64,000 nt of DNA, taken from NCBI RefSeq assembly GCF_028288205.1, contig NZ_JAQBOD010000039.1, forward strand, positions 62,001 through 126,000, read 5' to 3'. This document shows, one piece after another, positions 18,790-29,236 of this stretch; the first letter of the stretch is position 1, and every line of letters starts with the position of its first letter. A program made the translations under genes and the position numbers. The notes beneath the pieces are model-generated. The model worked only from the letters and a program-made list of their open reading frames with translations, was not told the origin of the DNA and made no database searches. This stretch comes from Mucilaginibacter sp. (GTDB lineage: Bacteria > Bacteroidota > Bacteroidia > Sphingobacteriales > Sphingobacteriaceae).

Positions 18790-19716
18790 TTAATTATGAT
18801 GATAATCCTTTTGCAAAATCAAAAAGCTGGCCCGCTCTTCTTTGTGGAATGGTACGTTCCAGTTGCCCTGGTAGCTTATTTTGGCGGGTAGTAACTCGCC
18901 ATTATAGGGTAACAGCTCAATGTTCATTTTCACATCAAAGTCGAACAGGAAATTATTGTATTTCATATCAACATAACGGCCCAGTATTTTAAAGGTACGC
19001 ATATCAAATATGGTGGTAAGCTCCCTTATCATTACATCATTATCTGATACACTTGGCTTCTTGATCACTTTAAAACGGTAAACAGGTATAGAGTCTAAAT
19101 ATTTACCACGGGCAAATTCATAATAATAATATTGCCGCATATCGTTCCCGAATATTTCGGTCTTGCCGCTCAGGAAAGGTATGCCGGTTACCTTACGCCC
19201 CGGCGAAAATATCAGTGTTTTTAGCTTGTCTTTATAGGAACCGTTCTTCCCTTCCGAACCCGGCAACGGGTCGGTATGGGTAAAATCAGAATTATAGGCA
19301 TTGTTAAAAATGTAGTCGAACATCTCAACGGTATATAACTGGTACTTGCCGTTCTTTTTATAAACATTGCCTTTATCCTGCTTTACCAGGTATTCGGTTT
19401 TGTGTTTGCCGCCAATGGTGGTGTGTTTTACTTTGCGGTATATCTCGCCATCAATCTTATTGTTTTTATCATAAGTATAGATGTTGTTCTCGGCAGTAAA
19501 ACCGTAGCGTTTCATATTGCGGAAGGCTTTATAAAAACCGGTATCGGCCACTACAGCATCAATAAAATCCTGCGCGTTTAACCGGTGCGATCTGATATTT
19601 ACTGCCGAATCAATTACTACCGTTAATACCGTATCGGGATTAAAACGTCGCTGCTGGGCATTTGAGCTACAAGCCAAAAGCAGAAAGCTTAAAGCTAAGA
19701 ATATAGTATTTTTCAT
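18790..19716 (-). CDS. Exported protein of unknown function
   Basis: This 308-residue protein begins MKNTIFLALSFLLLACSSNAQQ. The signal can be read either as a lipoprotein signal (LLAC) or as a type I signal cleaved after NAQ. The body is rich in Lys, Tyr and Phe and reads as alternating beta strands (GNVYKKNGKYQLYTVEMFDYIFNN, YYYYEFARGKYLDSIPVYRFKVI). This suggests a beta-rich periplasmic or outer-membrane-facing domain resembling conserved hypothetical proteins of Bacteroidota. No catalytic motif is visible. It is followed by a MITE-like element and preceded by the M20 hydrolase gene, 36 bp away, so the two may be in one transcript. Confidence 0.75.
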   Translation of the reverse strand: MKNTIFLALSFLLLACSSNAQQRRFNPDTVLTVVIDSAVNIRSHRLNAQDFIDAVVADTGFYKAFRNMKRYGFTAENNIYTYDKNNKIDGEIYRKVKHTTIGGKHKTEYLVKQDKGNVYKKNGKYQLYTVEMFDYIFNNAYNSDFTHTDPLPGSEGKNGSYKDKLKTLIFSPGRKVTGIPFLSGKTEIFGNDMRQYYYYEFARGKYLDSIPVYRFKVIKKPSVSDNDVMIRELTTIFDMRTFKILGRYVDMKYNNFLFDFDVKMNIELLPYNGELLPAKISYQGNWNVPFHKEERASFLILQKDYHHN

Positions 19717-19752
19717 TTAGTTGAATTTCATGATTTATCAACCATGAATTTA

Positions 19753-20937
19753 TTAATTGCCCAATTGTTTAACAGCCAGGTAAGCCATTAAACCAACACT
19801 ATCCTCTAAAGCTTTTTCTTCAACATCAAAAGTTGGCGTATGTACGGCAGAGGTAATGCCCCGGCTTTCGTTACGGGTGCCCATGCGGTAAAAGCAGGCA
19901 TCAGCCACTTGCGAATAGTAGGCAAAATCCTCGGCAGCCATCCAGATATCCAGATCGAGCACGTTTTCTTTACCCAAGTAATCTTCGGCATGCGCGCGGG
20001 TAGCCGCTGTTAGTTTAGGTTCATTTATAAGGAAAGGATAACCGTTCAATATCTTAAAATCACAGCTTCCACCCATGCTTTCAGCAATGCCTTCGGCCAT
20101 TTTTTTCATTTTGACATGTGCCTCGGCACGCCATTTTTCATCCAGCGCCCTAAAAGTACCTTCTAAATAAACCTCGTTTGGTATTACATTGGTTGCACCA
20201 TTGGCTATAACTTTACCGAATGATAACACCGTAGGATTTGTAGGAGCGGCCATACGGCTTACTACTTGCTGCAGCGCAATTAATATATGCGCGGTAATAA
20301 TTACCGGGTCGATGTTTGATTGGGGTTGCGCGCCGTGGCCGCCTTTACCTTTTACGGTAACGTATAGCTCATCCGTCGACGCCATGTATTGACCCGAACG
20401 AAAACCAAATTTACCGGCATCAATAAAAGGCATTACATGCTGGCCCAATACCGCGTCGGGTTTTGGGTTTTCCAATACGCCTTCTTTTATCATTAAACTG
20501 GCCCCTCCGGGCAATCTTTCTTCGGCAGGTTGAAAAATAAGCTTAACGGTACCGCCAAATTCACTCTTTAGCTCCGTCAATATTTTTGCTGTACCTAATA
20601 ATGATGAGGTATGTACATCGTGCCCGCAGGCATGCATTACGCCCACGTTTTGCGATTTGTAGGGAACATCATTAGCCTCGGTTATTGGCAAAGCATCCAT
20701 GTCAGCACGCAGGGCCACTACTTTATCTGATGGCTTCTCTCCTGTTATTAATGCCACCAAGCCATTATCAGCCATACGTTTCCAGCCAATACCCAGCTCA
20801 TCCAGTTTTTTAGCGACAAACGCTGATGTTTCCACCTCATGAAATGAAAGCTCAGGATGGCTATGAATATGGCGACGATTCGCTACAACGTCATTAAAAA
20901 TATTTTTTGATAATTCCTGTATCTTCTGCTTAATCAT
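19753..20937 (-). CDS. M20-family amidohydrolase (N-acyl-amino-acid / hippurate hydrolase type)
   Basis: This is a 394-residue metallohydrolase. The metal site is visible as VVALRADMDALP (metal Asp) and VMHACGHDVHTS (His and Asp ligands). The catalytic glutamate pair is in IFQPAEERLPGG. The dimerisation insert begins near TDELYVTVKGKGGHGAQPQ, which holds the conserved GGHGA histidine. The IWMAAEDFAYY segment with the final acidic ligand lies near residue 340. The protein has no signal peptide and is probably cytoplasmic, removing acyl groups from amino acids or small peptides. It overlaps the upstream SPOR-domain gene by four bases (ATGA), so they are coupled. Confidence 0.93.
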   Translation of the reverse strand: MIKQKIQELSKNIFNDVVANRRHIHSHPELSFHEVETSAFVAKKLDELGIGWKRMADNGLVALITGEKPSDKVVALRADMDALPITEANDVPYKSQNVGVMHACGHDVHTSSLLGTAKILTELKSEFGGTVKLIFQPAEERLPGGASLMIKEGVLENPKPDAVLGQHVMPFIDAGKFGFRSGQYMASTDELYVTVKGKGGHGAQPQSNIDPVIITAHILIALQQVVSRMAAPTNPTVLSFGKVIANGATNVIPNEVYLEGTFRALDEKWRAEAHVKMKKMAEGIAESMGGSCDFKILNGYPFLINEPKLTAATRAHAEDYLGKENVLDLDIWMAAEDFAYYSQVADACFYRMGTRNESRGITSAVHTPTFDVEEKALEDSVGLMAYLAVKQLGN

Positions 20938-21383
20938 TGGGTATCTGCTTTTGGAGGATTTATTTTTTCTTCTATTATAAAAAGGCTGGTAAATGACCGC
21001 CCCAGTTCCTGTTTCAGTTTTTCGGCCTCCAGTCGTGTCCTGAAATCGCCGGCATGTACTTTATAATTAGGTTCGCTATAACTAATATAGGTACGCATGC
21101 CGGGGTATGTATCAGTAAACCTTGCCTGCACATCATACGCGTCTTTACGGCTCGAACCACTATAAATTTGTACCCGGTAACCATAGCTTGATGCATAAAC
21201 CGCCGCCATGCTACTTTTTAAATTTGCCCGCCGGGCCATGAATGTATCTATCCGTGGATCTTTTACTACTTCAACCGTACCACGGTCTTGCGCGTAGGAT
21301 ATAGCCGGGATAAAAATAGCTATAAAAAAAATGCACCTGAATATATTGCTAAAATTTGCTTTATATACAGGTGTGTTTTTCAT
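20934..21383 (-). CDS. SPOR-domain exported protein
   Basis: The ATG at 21383 starts a signal sequence (MKNTPVYKANFSNIFRCIFFIAIFIPAISYAQ). An ATG 30 bases upstream lies inside a palindromic repeat and was not chosen. The mature region contains a SPOR domain (SYGYRVQIYSGSSRKDAYDVQARF ... YKVHAGDFRTRLEAEKLKQEL). SPOR domains bind denuded peptidoglycan glycan strands, usually at division sites. The protein is therefore probably periplasmic or outer-membrane associated and cell-wall linked. The stop overlaps the start of the downstream amidohydrolase, which is cytoplasmic by sequence, so the pairing may be merely positional. Confidence 0.88.
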   Translation of the reverse strand: MKNTPVYKANFSNIFRCIFFIAIFIPAISYAQDRGTVEVVKDPRIDTFMARRANLKSSMAAVYASSYGYRVQIYSGSSRKDAYDVQARFTDTYPGMRTYISYSEPNYKVHAGDFRTRLEAEKLKQELGRSFTSLFIIEEKINPPKADTQ

Positions 21384-21407
21384 TGTCTCTGAATCGTTAA
21401 TAACCAC

Positions 21408-21540
21408 CGTCATTGCGAGGAACGAAGCAATCTCTGCATTTGCAATCGATGAGATTGATGTTACTCATATAATGGTTATTTAATTAATTTTTTTATCGCC
21501 TGTCCTACGTAGGGATTGCTTCGTTCCTCGCAATGACGCG
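21408..21540. repeat. CGTCATTGCGAGGAACGAAG palindromic repeat, copy A1
   Basis: Inverted arms CGTCATTGCGAGGAACGAAG (left) and CTTCGTTCCTCGCAATGACG (right) flank ~75 bp of variable DNA. It lies between the SPOR gene and secA. Copies A2 and A3 are at 26389 and 37551. Confidence 0.85.
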
Positions 21541-21551
21541 GCTTTTTTAAT

Positions 21552-24500
21552 TTACGCCTGACCTACGCCATGGCAGCTTTTATATTTTTTACCGCTACCG
21601 CAAGGGCAAGGGTCATTTCTTCCTATTTTTTGCTCAACACGTATTGGCATTGATTTTTGTTGCTCGCGTGTATCGTCAAATATTGGCAAGCCACCGGCAC
21701 CTTCGTGTACCAATTCGGGTTTTGATGTGCGCATTTTACGCATATCAGTTTTAGGCTGCGGCCTTGCTTCCTGCACTTCATCCGGCGCTTGTTGCGATGC
21801 AATGCCGCCTCTAAATAAGAAACTTACAATTTCTTTATTCACGGTAGCCAGCATCTGGCGGAACAAATTAAAAGCTTCGAACTTATAAACCAATAATGGG
21901 TCCTTTTGTTCGTAAACAGCGTTTTGTACAGATTGCTTCAGCTCATCCATTTCGCGCAAATGCTCTTTCCAGGCATCATCAATCAGGTACAGGGTAACAT
22001 TCTTTTCGAATGATTTTACCACTTCCATACCATTATTTTCGATAGCCTTTTTAAGCGGAACAGCAACTTGTATACCATGTACACCATCGCTAAACGGCAC
22101 CATTATGTTTTCTATAATATTACCACGGGTGTTGTAAACATCCTTTAAAACCGGGAAAGCCTGCTGGGCTATAGCTTCTGATTTGCGCTTGTAAAATTCG
22201 GTAATGTCGGCAAACGTCCTGTCAACCAAAGCGTTTAATGAAGTGCCTGCAAATTCATCCTGTGTAAGCTCGGTATCAACAGAAAACAAACGGATAACCT
22301 CTAAACGGAAACCTTCGTAATTGTTTACTTCTTTGTATTCGGTTACAATATCTTCAACTACATCAAAAATGGTGTTGTTTAAATCAACATCTAAACGTTC
22401 GCCAAACAGCGCGTTTTTACGTTTGGTATACACAACGGTACGCTGCGAGTTCATCACATCATCATACTCCAGCAAACGTTTACGTGTACCAAAGTTGTTT
22501 TCTTCTACTTTTTTCTGCGCGCGCTCTATCGAGTTTGATATCATAGAGTGCTGAATAACCTCGCCCTCTTCAATGCCCATACGCACCATCAGGTTTGATA
22601 TACGCTCTGACCCGAATAAACGCATCAGGTTATCCTCTAACGATACAAAGAATTGTGATGATCCGGGATCACCCTGGCGGCCTGCACGACCACGCAACTG
22701 CCTATCCACACGGCGCGACTCATGGCGCTCTGTACCTACAATAGCCAAACCACCAACTTCTTTAACACCGGGGCCTAATTTTATATCCGTACCACGGCCA
22801 GCCATGTTGGTGGCAATAGTTACGGTGCCTGTTTTACCTGCTTCAGCCACAACATCGGCCTCTTTCTGGTGCATCTTGGCGTTTAATACGTTGTGTTTGA
22901 TACCGCGCAATTTTAGCATACGGCTCAACAACTCAGATATTTCAACCGAAGTTGTACCTACCAGTACCGGGCGGCCCGCCTGGGTTAGTTTTACTATCTC
23001 ATCGGCAACGGCATTGTATTTTTCGCGAACGGTACGGTAAACCAGATCGTGCATATCCGAACGGCTGGTTGGCGTGTTGGTTGGAATTTCAACCACATCC
23101 AGTTTATATATTTCCCAGAACTCACCTGCTTCGGTAACGGCAGTACCCGTCATACCGCAAAGCTTGTGGTACATCCTGAAGTAATTTTGCAGGGTGATGG
23201 TTGCAAAGGTTTGTGAAGCATCTTCTACCTTCACATTTTCTTTGGCTTCAATAGCCTGGTGCAACCCGTCGGAATAACGACGGCCATCCAGCACACGACC
23301 GGTTTGCTCATCAACAATTTTTACTTTGCCTTCGTCAAGAATATATTCGGTATCCTTTTCAAATAAAGTATATGCTTTTAACAACTGGTTAACCGAGTGT
23401 ATACGCTCAGACTTGATAGAGAAATCGCGCATCAATTCGTCTTTTCTGGCTATCTTTTCTTCGGCAGGCAGATCAGATTTTTCTATCTCCGCTATTTCGG
23501 TACCCACATCAGGCATCACAAAAAAGTTAGGGTCCTCGCCTGATGAGGTGATGAGTTCAATACCCTTTTCGGCCAGCTCAACCTGGTTATTTTTTTCATC
23601 TATAATAAAAAACAGCTCGGCATCTGCTTTAGGCATTTCCTTATTTTGGTCCTGCATGTAGTAGTTTTCGGTTTTTAGTAAAACCTGCTTGTTGGCGCCT
23701 TCACTTAAATATTTAATTAAGGCCTTGCTTTTTGGCAAACCTCTAAAGGCGCGCAATAAAGCTAAACCGCCTTCGTCAACTCCTGTTTTGCCTTCGGCGA
23801 TAGCTTTTTTTGCTTCATTTAAAACACCGTTTACATAACTTTTTTGCGCGTTAACCAAACGCTCAATACGCGGCTTCAACTCATAAAATTCATGCTCATC
23901 CCCGCGTGGGATTGGGCCCGAAATAATTAAAGGTGTACGGGCATCATCAATTAAAACCGAATCGACCTCATCCACCATAGCATAATGCAGTTTGCGTTGT
24001 ACCAACTCTTCGGGGCTGCGTGTCATATTGTCACGCAGGTAATCAAAACCAAATTCGTTATTGGTACCAAAAGTAATATCGGCTAAATAAGCAGCGCGGC
24101 GCTCTTCGGTATTTGGCTCATGTTTATCAATACAATCCACCGATAAACCATGAAACTCATATAATGGGCCCATCCACTCCGAGTCACGGCGTGCCAGGTA
24201 ATCATTCACGGTTACAATATGCACACCCTGGCCGGCTAAAGCGTTTAAATAAGCGGGCAGTGTGGCTACCAATGTTTTACCTTCGCCTGTTGCCATCTCT
24301 GATATTTTACCCTGGTGCAATACAATACCACCAATCAGCTGTACATCATAATGTACCATATCCCAGGTAACTTCATTACCCGCAGCCAGCCACTTATTAT
24401 GGTGAATAGCTTTATCGCCTTTTATAACAACATTTTGCTTTTTAGCAGCAAGGTCACGGTCAAACTGCGTGGCGGTAACCTCAATGGTAGCGTTATTTTT

Positions 24501-24866
24501 TAACCTGCGGGCAGTTTCCTTTACAACGGCAAAAGCCTCAGGCAATAAATCTAATAATATAATTTCCAGCTCCTTATCACGGTCCTTTTGCAACTTATCT
24601 GCCTGGGTATACAGGTCAACCTTCTCCTGCACATCCATATCCGGATTGTTCTCGGTCTGATCTTTAATCGCCTGTATCTCTTCGTCAATTTTAGCTAATC
24701 CCTGTTTAATGGTTTCCTTAAAATCAAGTGTCCTGGCTCTTAGCTCATCATTACTTATCTGATCAAGCTTGGCAAACTCGGCCTTAACTTTTTCAACCAA
24801 AGGCAAAATAGCCTTTACATCCCGTTCTGATTTGCTTCCAAAAAGCTTACTTATAAAATTTAACAT
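21552..24866 (-). CDS. secA: Preprotein translocase ATPase SecA
   Basis: SecA drives unfolded preproteins through SecYEG. The ATG at 24866 begins [17 protein letters not shown] and gives 1104 residues; an upstream TTG would only lengthen it. The Walker A motif reads [11 protein letters not shown], the [19 protein letters not shown] segment holds Walker B, and [16 protein letters not shown] is a helicase motif. The variable central insertion makes it about 200 residues longer than Escherichia coli SecA, which is normal in Bacteroidota. The C-terminus has a zinc-binding SecB/ribosome site ([14 protein letters not shown]). The gene stands alone and is divergent from purD. Confidence 0.97.
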   Translation of the reverse strand: MLNFISKLFGSKSERDVKAILPLVEKVKAEFAKLDQISNDELRARTLDFKETIKQGLAKIDEEIQAIKDQTENNPDMDVQEKVDLYTQADKLQKDRDKELEIILLDLLPEAFAVVKETARRLKNNATIEVTATQFDRDLAAKKQNVVIKGDKAIHHNKWLAAGNEVTWDMVHYDVQLIGGIVLHQGKISEMATGEGKTLVATLPAYLNALAGQGVHIVTVNDYLARRDSEWMGPLYEFHGLSVDCIDKHEPNTEERRAAYLADITFGTNNEFGFDYLRDNMTRSPEELVQRKLHYAMVDEVDSVLIDDARTPLIISGPIPRGDEHEFYELKPRIERLVNAQKSYVNGVLNEAKKAIAEGKTGVDEGGLALLRAFRGLPKSKALIKYLSEGANKQVLLKTENYYMQDQNKEMPKADAELFFIIDEKNNQVELAEKGIELITSSGEDPNFFVMPDVGTEIAEIEKSDLPAEEKIARKDELMRDFSIKSERIHSVNQLLKAYTLFEKDTEYILDEGKVKIVDEQTGRVLDGRRYSDGLHQAIEAKENVKVEDASQTFATITLQNYFRMYHKLCGMTGTAVTEAGEFWEIYKLDVVEIPTNTPTSRSDMHDLVYRTVREKYNAVADEIVKLTQAGRPVLVGTTSVEISELLSRMLKLRGIKHNVLNAKMHQKEADVVAEAGKTGTVTIATNMAGRGTDIKLGPGVKEVGGLAIVGTERHESRRVDRQLRGRAGRQGDPGSSQFFVSLEDNLMRLFGSERISNLMVRMGIEEGEVIQHSMISNSIERAQKKVEENNFGTRKRLLEYDDVMNSQRTVVYTKRKNALFGERLDVDLNNTIFDVVEDIVTEYKEVNNYEGFRLEVIRLFSVDTELTQDEFAGTSLNALVDRTFADITEFYKRKSEAIAQQAFPVLKDVYNTRGNIIENIMVPFSDGVHGIQVAVPLKKAIENNGMEVVKSFEKNVTLYLIDDAWKEHLREMDELKQSVQNAVYEQKDPLLVYKFEAFNLFRQMLATVNKEIVSFLFRGGIASQQAPDEVQEARPQPKTDMRKMRTSKPELVHEGAGGLPIFDDTREQQKSMPIRVEQKIGRNDPCPCGSGKKYKSCHGVGQA

Positions 24867-24970
24867 ATTTAGTTTGATATGATGGCATAAACTCAATAAT
24901 TGCGCCAGCGCAATTATAAAGCCATTATGACAGGCAAAGGTAATAATTTTTAATAGCAGATGACTTATTT

Positions 24971-25067
24971 GATGTGCAAATATGCAGATGTGCGGATATG
25001 CAGATTAGCTTCAATTATTAAATTAAAAATTCATTCGCACATCTGCATATTTGCACATCCACACATC
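24971..25067. repeat. GATGTGCAAATATGCAG inverted repeat in the secA-purD divergent region
   Basis: GATGTGCAAATATGCAGATG and its counterpart CATCTGCATATTTGCACATC oppose each other across ~45 bp. A related TTGCACATTTGCACATCC string is near 3783, upstream of the PSP fusion gene. It may overlap promoter elements of both genes. Confidence 0.6.
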
Positions 25068-25076
25068 AAAATATTC

Positions 25077-25084
25077 TATCTTTG
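25077..25084 (+). promoter_or_regulatory. -7 promoter box of purD, implying a near-leaderless mRNA
   Basis: TATCTTTG matches TAnnTTTG exactly. A TTTG 23 bases upstream (25050-25053) is within the range reported for the -33 element in Flavobacteriia-type promoters. Only six bases (CCCCCT) separate the box from the purD ATG, so transcription should begin at or next to the start codon. Confidence 0.55.
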
Positions 25085-25090
25085 CCCCCT

Positions 25091-26365
25091 ATGAACATCC
25101 TGATCCTCGGCTCGGGCGGAAGGGAAAGCGCCTTCGCCTGGAAATTAGCACAAAGCCCAAAATGCAGTAAACTTTTTATAGCGCCCGGTAACGCGGGTAC
25201 CGGTCAATACGGCACCAATGTAAACATTGCCGTAAACGATTTTGAAGGCATTAAACAATGTGTTTTAGCTAATAGCATTGATTTGGTATTGGTTGGCCCC
25301 GAAGAGCCTTTAGTTAGGGGCATTCACGATTTTTTCCTGACGGATGAACAGTTGAAAAACGTGCCGGTTATTGGTCCGCAGGCCGAGGGTGCACAATTAG
25401 AAGGCAGCAAGGATTTTTCTAAACAGTTTATGGAGAGGCACAACATCCCTGCAGCTACATCAAAAACTTTTACCCGCGATACTTTGCAGGAGGGTTTTGA
25501 TTATTTACCAACCATAGGCTTACCTATTGTTTTAAAAGCCGATGGATTGGCTGCGGGCAAAGGCGTATTAATTTGTCTTACCGTACAAGAGGCACAGCAG
25601 GAATTAATAGAAATGCTTACCCAGGCCAAATTTGGCGATGCCGGCTCGAAGGTTGTTGTTGAACAGTTTTTACAAGGTATTGAGCTATCGGTTTTTGTAC
25701 TGACTGATGGCAATAATTATAAAATCTTACCATCAGCCAAAGATTATAAGCGTATTGGCGAGGGCGATACCGGATTAAATACCGGCGGTATGGGCTCTGT
25801 ATCCCCGGTTCCGTTTGCGGATGCGGAGTTTATTAAGAAAGTTGAAGATAGGGTGATCATCCCAACCATTGAAGGCTTAAAACAAGAGGGCATTCCTTAC
25901 AAAGGTTTTATCTTTATTGGCCTGATGAATTGTCATGGCGACCCTTACATGATAGAATACAATTGCCGCATGGGCGACCCCGAAACAGAGAGCGTTTTAC
26001 CACGCATAGAATCAGACTTTGTCGAGCTACTGTTAGGCGTAGCCGAAGGAAATCTGAACGAAAAGGAACTCATCATATCCAATAAAGTTGCGGCAACCGT
26101 AGTTTGTGTTGCAGGCGGTTATCCCGGTGAATATTTAAAAAACAAAGCTATCAGCGGCATGGAGAATGTACGCGGCTCGCACGTTTTCCAGGCGGGTACA
26201 ACACAACAAGGTGAAGATATATTAGCAACCGGTGGACGGGTTTTAGCAATTACATCGTTACAAGATAATATGTTCGATGCCCTGCAACAAGCTACTGCCG
26301 ATGCCAGCAGGATCTATTATGACGGTTGTTATTTTAGGAAAGATATTGGGTTTGATTTGATATAA
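25091..26365 (+). CDS. purD: Phosphoribosylamine-glycine ligase
   Basis: GAR synthetase is the second step of de novo purine synthesis: it joins glycine to phosphoribosylamine with ATP. The ATG at 25091 (MNILILGSGGRESAFAWKL) is chosen over an in-frame TTG at 25082. The N-domain GSGGRESA, the ATP-grasp core (PIVLKADGLAAGKGVLIC, KVVVEQFLQGIELSVFVLTDG), the motif FIFIGLMNCHGDPYMIEYNCRMGDPETESVLPR with the magnesium residues, and a C-terminal VAATVVCVAGGYPG are all present. It is 424 residues, the usual length. It is transcribed divergently from secA, and a terminator hairpin follows at 26535. Confidence 0.96.
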   Translation: MNILILGSGGRESAFAWKLAQSPKCSKLFIAPGNAGTGQYGTNVNIAVNDFEGIKQCVLANSIDLVLVGPEEPLVRGIHDFFLTDEQLKNVPVIGPQAEGAQLEGSKDFSKQFMERHNIPAATSKTFTRDTLQEGFDYLPTIGLPIVLKADGLAAGKGVLICLTVQEAQQELIEMLTQAKFGDAGSKVVVEQFLQGIELSVFVLTDGNNYKILPSAKDYKRIGEGDTGLNTGGMGSVSPVPFADAEFIKKVEDRVIIPTIEGLKQEGIPYKGFIFIGLMNCHGDPYMIEYNCRMGDPETESVLPRIESDFVELLLGVAEGNLNEKELIISNKVAATVVCVAGGYPGEYLKNKAISGMENVRGSHVFQAGTTQQGEDILATGGRVLAITSLQDNMFDALQQATADASRIYYDGCYFRKDIGFDLI

Positions 26366-26388
26366 GCACAAATATCCCATTAATCGGC

Positions 26389-26519
26389 ACGTCATTGTGA
26401 GGAACGAAGCAATCTCTATATAGGACATTCAATAAGCAATATGTTCTTATTCATGCGTATGAGACTTCGTTAATTGATTTGCATGCGCAGAGATTGCTTC
26501 GTTCCTCGCAATGACGCGT
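26389..26519. repeat. CGTCATTG-type palindromic repeat, copy A2
   Basis: Left arm CGTCATTGTGAGGAACGAAG and right arm GCTTCGTTCCTCGCAATGAC enclose about 75 bp of variable DNA. It lies between the convergent purD and atpG genes. Confidence 0.85.
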
Positions 26520-26534
26520 GGTGAGATTACAAAC

Positions 26535-26565
26535 AAAACGGCTTCCCGAATCGGAAAGCCGTTTT
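26535..26565. terminator. Terminator hairpin between purD and atpG
   Basis: AAAACGGCTT pairs with AAGCCGTTTT around a short loop in the convergent gap between purD and the end of the ATP synthase operon. Both sides give A/T-rich tails, so it can act in both directions. Past it, 26570-26658 holds nothing recognisable. Confidence 0.75.
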
Positions 26566-26658
26566 GTATATTATAAAAGCCTCCCCTACCGGGGAAGATT
26601 ATTCACCTATGATTTGTTTTCTTAGGTGTTCATGAGGGCTATGCCGTTTAGAGGGGGC

Positions 26659-27546
26659 CTAATTTGATGACAACGCCGCCGCGCCACTTACAATCTCGGT
26701 AAGCTCTGTAGTGATGGCTGCCTGACGGGCCTGGTTGTAGGCAAGTTTTAATGCTTTCAACAAATCGCCTGCGTTTTCGGTCGCTTTATCCATCGCGGTC
26801 ATACGGGCACCATGCTCAGAAGCTACAGAATCTAATACCGCGCGATACAATTGTATCTTAATATTTTTTGGTATCAGCTCTGCAACAATTTCTTCTTGTG
26901 ATGGCTCCAGTATATAATCAACCTGTGCGGTTTTTACTTCGTCTTTTTTAAGCTCGGTTTTTGGTACCGGCAACAATTGCTCGGTTATTAAAAACTGCAT
27001 AGCCGCGTTTTTAAAGTGGTTATACACTATTTCAACACGGTCATATTGTCCCTTTAAAAAGCCTTCCATAATGCTTTCGGTAATTAACGAGGCATTAGCA
27101 AAGTTTAAGTTATTGTACAACTCATTATTGTTGCCGATAACGTTGTATTTACGACGCTCATAAAACTCCTGCGATTTTTTACCGATAGCAACAATAGAAA
27201 CGTTACCCGCCTTTAACTGCTCGCTGTATTTTTCGGCGATAAGGTTATTGGCAGTTTTCATAACGTTAGCGTTAAAAGCACCTGCCAGTCCGCGATTTGA
27301 TGATACCGCTACTATTAATACCTTAACAGGCTCACGCTGCTGTAAAAAAGGTGACGAACCATCCTCTAAACTTGCAGACAAGTTTGACAATAATTCCTTC
27401 AGCTTACTTGCATATGGGCGTAATTGTACAATAGCATTGGTAGCACGTTTCAACTTAGCTGCCGAAACCATTTTCATAGCTTTGGTGATCTGCTGCGTTG
27501 ACGATACCGACGATATCCTGTTTCTTACTTCTTTTAAATTAGCCAT
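26659..27546 (-). CDS. atpG: F1 ATP synthase gamma subunit
   Basis: The central stalk of F1 couples rotation of the c-ring to catalysis. The 295-residue protein has the N-terminal coiled helix (MANLKEVRNRISSVSSTQQITKAMKMVSAAKLKRA), the central Rossmann-like domain (VAVSSNRGLAGAFNANVMK) and the C-terminal helix with SEHGARMTAMDKATENAGDLLK and a TELTEIVSGAAAL ending. It is the last gene of the operon on the minus strand, just after atpA. The 79-bp gap to atpA holds a GTCGAAAGTCTT inverted repeat. Confidence 0.96.
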   Translation of the reverse strand: MANLKEVRNRISSVSSTQQITKAMKMVSAAKLKRATNAIVQLRPYASKLKELLSNLSASLEDGSSPFLQQREPVKVLIVAVSSNRGLAGAFNANVMKTANNLIAEKYSEQLKAGNVSIVAIGKKSQEFYERRKYNVIGNNNELYNNLNFANASLITESIMEGFLKGQYDRVEIVYNHFKNAAMQFLITEQLLPVPKTELKKDEVKTAQVDYILEPSQEEIVAELIPKNIKIQLYRAVLDSVASEHGARMTAMDKATENAGDLLKALKLAYNQARQAAITTELTEIVSGAAALSSN

Positions 27547-27562
27547 TTTTTTTGAGTCTTGA

Positions 27563-27614
27563 GTCGAAAGTCTTAAGTCTTAAGTCAAGCGACTCAGGAC
27601 TAAAGACTTTCGAC
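27563..27614. repeat. Inverted repeat between atpG and atpA
   Basis: GTCGAAAGTCTT (27563-27574) and AAGACTTTCGAC (27603-27614) form a perfect 12-bp inverted repeat around AAGTCTTAAGTC-type repeats. It sits in the intercistronic gap of the atp operon. Confidence 0.7.
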
Positions 27615-27625
27615 TACAAACTAAA

Positions 27626-29203
27626 TTAATTATAATTCGCTACCAGTTCTTTTGCTACTGTTTCCAGTACGCCTGTTAGTTGGTCATCAAACTTACCTGC
27701 TTTTAATGCAGCAAGCACTTCAGGGTGACGCATTTCTAACTGGGTTGTAAATTCGCTTTCAAACTCACGTATTTTATTTACCGGTACGCCACGCATAAGG
27801 TTTTTAGTACCTAAGTAAATAACAGCTACCTGTTTTTCAACAGATACTGGCGAATACTGCCCTTGTTTTAATATCTCTACGTTACGCGCACCCTTATCCA
27901 GTACGTTTTTAGTAGAAGCATCTAAGTCCGATCCAAATTTTGAGAAAGCTTCCAGCTCACGGTATTGTGCCTGGTCAAGTTTTAAAGTACCTGCTACCTT
28001 CTTCATTGATTTGATCTGCGCGTTACCACCTACACGAGATACCGAAATACCCACGTTAATTGCCGGACGAACACCAGCGTTAAACAAGTTAGACTCCAGG
28101 AATATCTGCCCGTCGGTAATTGAAATTACGTTGGTTGGGATATAAGCTGATACATCGCCTGCTTGTGTTTCAATGATAGGTAATGCTGTTAATGAACCAC
28201 CACCTTTAACTATGCTACGGATAGACTCCGGCAAATCATTCATCGCTTGCGCGATAGAATCATTGGCGTTGATCTTAGCGGCACGTTCTAATAAACGGCT
28301 GTGCAGGTAAAACACGTCACCCGGATAAGCCTCACGGCCCGGTGGACGGCGTAATAATAAAGACACCTCACGGTAAGCAACCGCTTGTTTAGACAAGTCA
28401 TCATAAACAATTAATGCCGGGCGACCGGTATCGCGGAAATACTCGCCGATAGCGGCACCTGCAAACGGAGCAAAGAATTGCATGGTTGCAGAGTCTGAAG
28501 CGTTAGCAGCAACAATGATAGAATAAGGCATAGCACCTTTTTCTTCCAACGCGCGTACAATGTTTGCAACTGTAGAAGCCTTTTGGCCACAAGCTACATA
28601 TATACAGATAACCGGTTTACCGGCATCATAAAATTCTTTTTGGTTGATGATGGTATCAATACAAACCGCAGTTTTACCTGTCTGGCGATCGCCAATAACC
28701 AGCTCACGTTGTCCGCGGCCGATAGGGATCATCGCGTCAATAGCCTTGATACCTGTTTGCAAAGGCTCTGTAACCGGCTGACGGTAGATAACACCCGGAG
28801 CTTTACGCTCTAAGGGCATTTCATAAGTCTGGCCGGTAATTGGTCCTTTACCATCAATAGGTGCACCTAACGTGTTAACTACACGGCCAAGCATGCCTTC
28901 GCCTACGTTTATAGAGGCAATTTTACGGGTACGTTTAACAGTATCGCCTTCTTTAATTTCGTCAGATTGGCCCAACAATACAACACCCACGTTATCTTCT
29001 TCCAAGTTCAATACAATACCTTGTAAGCCATTGTCAAACTCAACCAACTCGCCTGATTGTACTTTTGTTAAACCATAAACGCGTGCAATACCATCACCCA
29101 CCTGGAGTACGGTACCCACTTCTTCTAATTCAGATTCTGACTTGAAACCCGCCAACTGCTGACGCAAAATTGCCGATACTTCATCTGGTCTTACCTCTAC
29201 CAT
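27626..29203 (-). CDS. atpA: F1 ATP synthase alpha subunit
   Basis: This is the non-catalytic nucleotide-binding subunit of F1. The 525-residue protein opens [17 protein letters not shown]. The P-loop is [15 protein letters not shown], and the conserved [32 protein letters not shown] stretch follows. The arginine finger lies in [18 protein letters not shown]. It keeps all family landmarks. Located between atpH (34 bp upstream) and atpG. No beta subunit gene follows, so atpD must be elsewhere. Confidence 0.97.
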   Translation of the reverse strand: MVEVRPDEVSAILRQQLAGFKSESELEEVGTVLQVGDGIARVYGLTKVQSGELVEFDNGLQGIVLNLEEDNVGVVLLGQSDEIKEGDTVKRTRKIASINVGEGMLGRVVNTLGAPIDGKGPITGQTYEMPLERKAPGVIYRQPVTEPLQTGIKAIDAMIPIGRGQRELVIGDRQTGKTAVCIDTIINQKEFYDAGKPVICIYVACGQKASTVANIVRALEEKGAMPYSIIVAANASDSATMQFFAPFAGAAIGEYFRDTGRPALIVYDDLSKQAVAYREVSLLLRRPPGREAYPGDVFYLHSRLLERAAKINANDSIAQAMNDLPESIRSIVKGGGSLTALPIIETQAGDVSAYIPTNVISITDGQIFLESNLFNAGVRPAINVGISVSRVGGNAQIKSMKKVAGTLKLDQAQYRELEAFSKFGSDLDASTKNVLDKGARNVEILKQGQYSPVSVEKQVAVIYLGTKNLMRGVPVNKIREFESEFTTQLEMRHPEVLAALKAGKFDDQLTGVLETVAKELVANYN

Positions 29204-29236
29204 AGTTTATTTTAATTTTGAGATTTTATTTATTTA

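Noticed and set aside
18218..18992. Overlapping reading frames in the MITE-like element and past it
   Set aside because: They coincide with G+C-rich repeat DNA present as a second copy without a conserved frame; the second runs antisense into the 18790 gene.
22573..23040. 155-codon reading frame opposite secA
   Set aside because: It is the antisense shadow of a strongly conserved secA region and has no family features.
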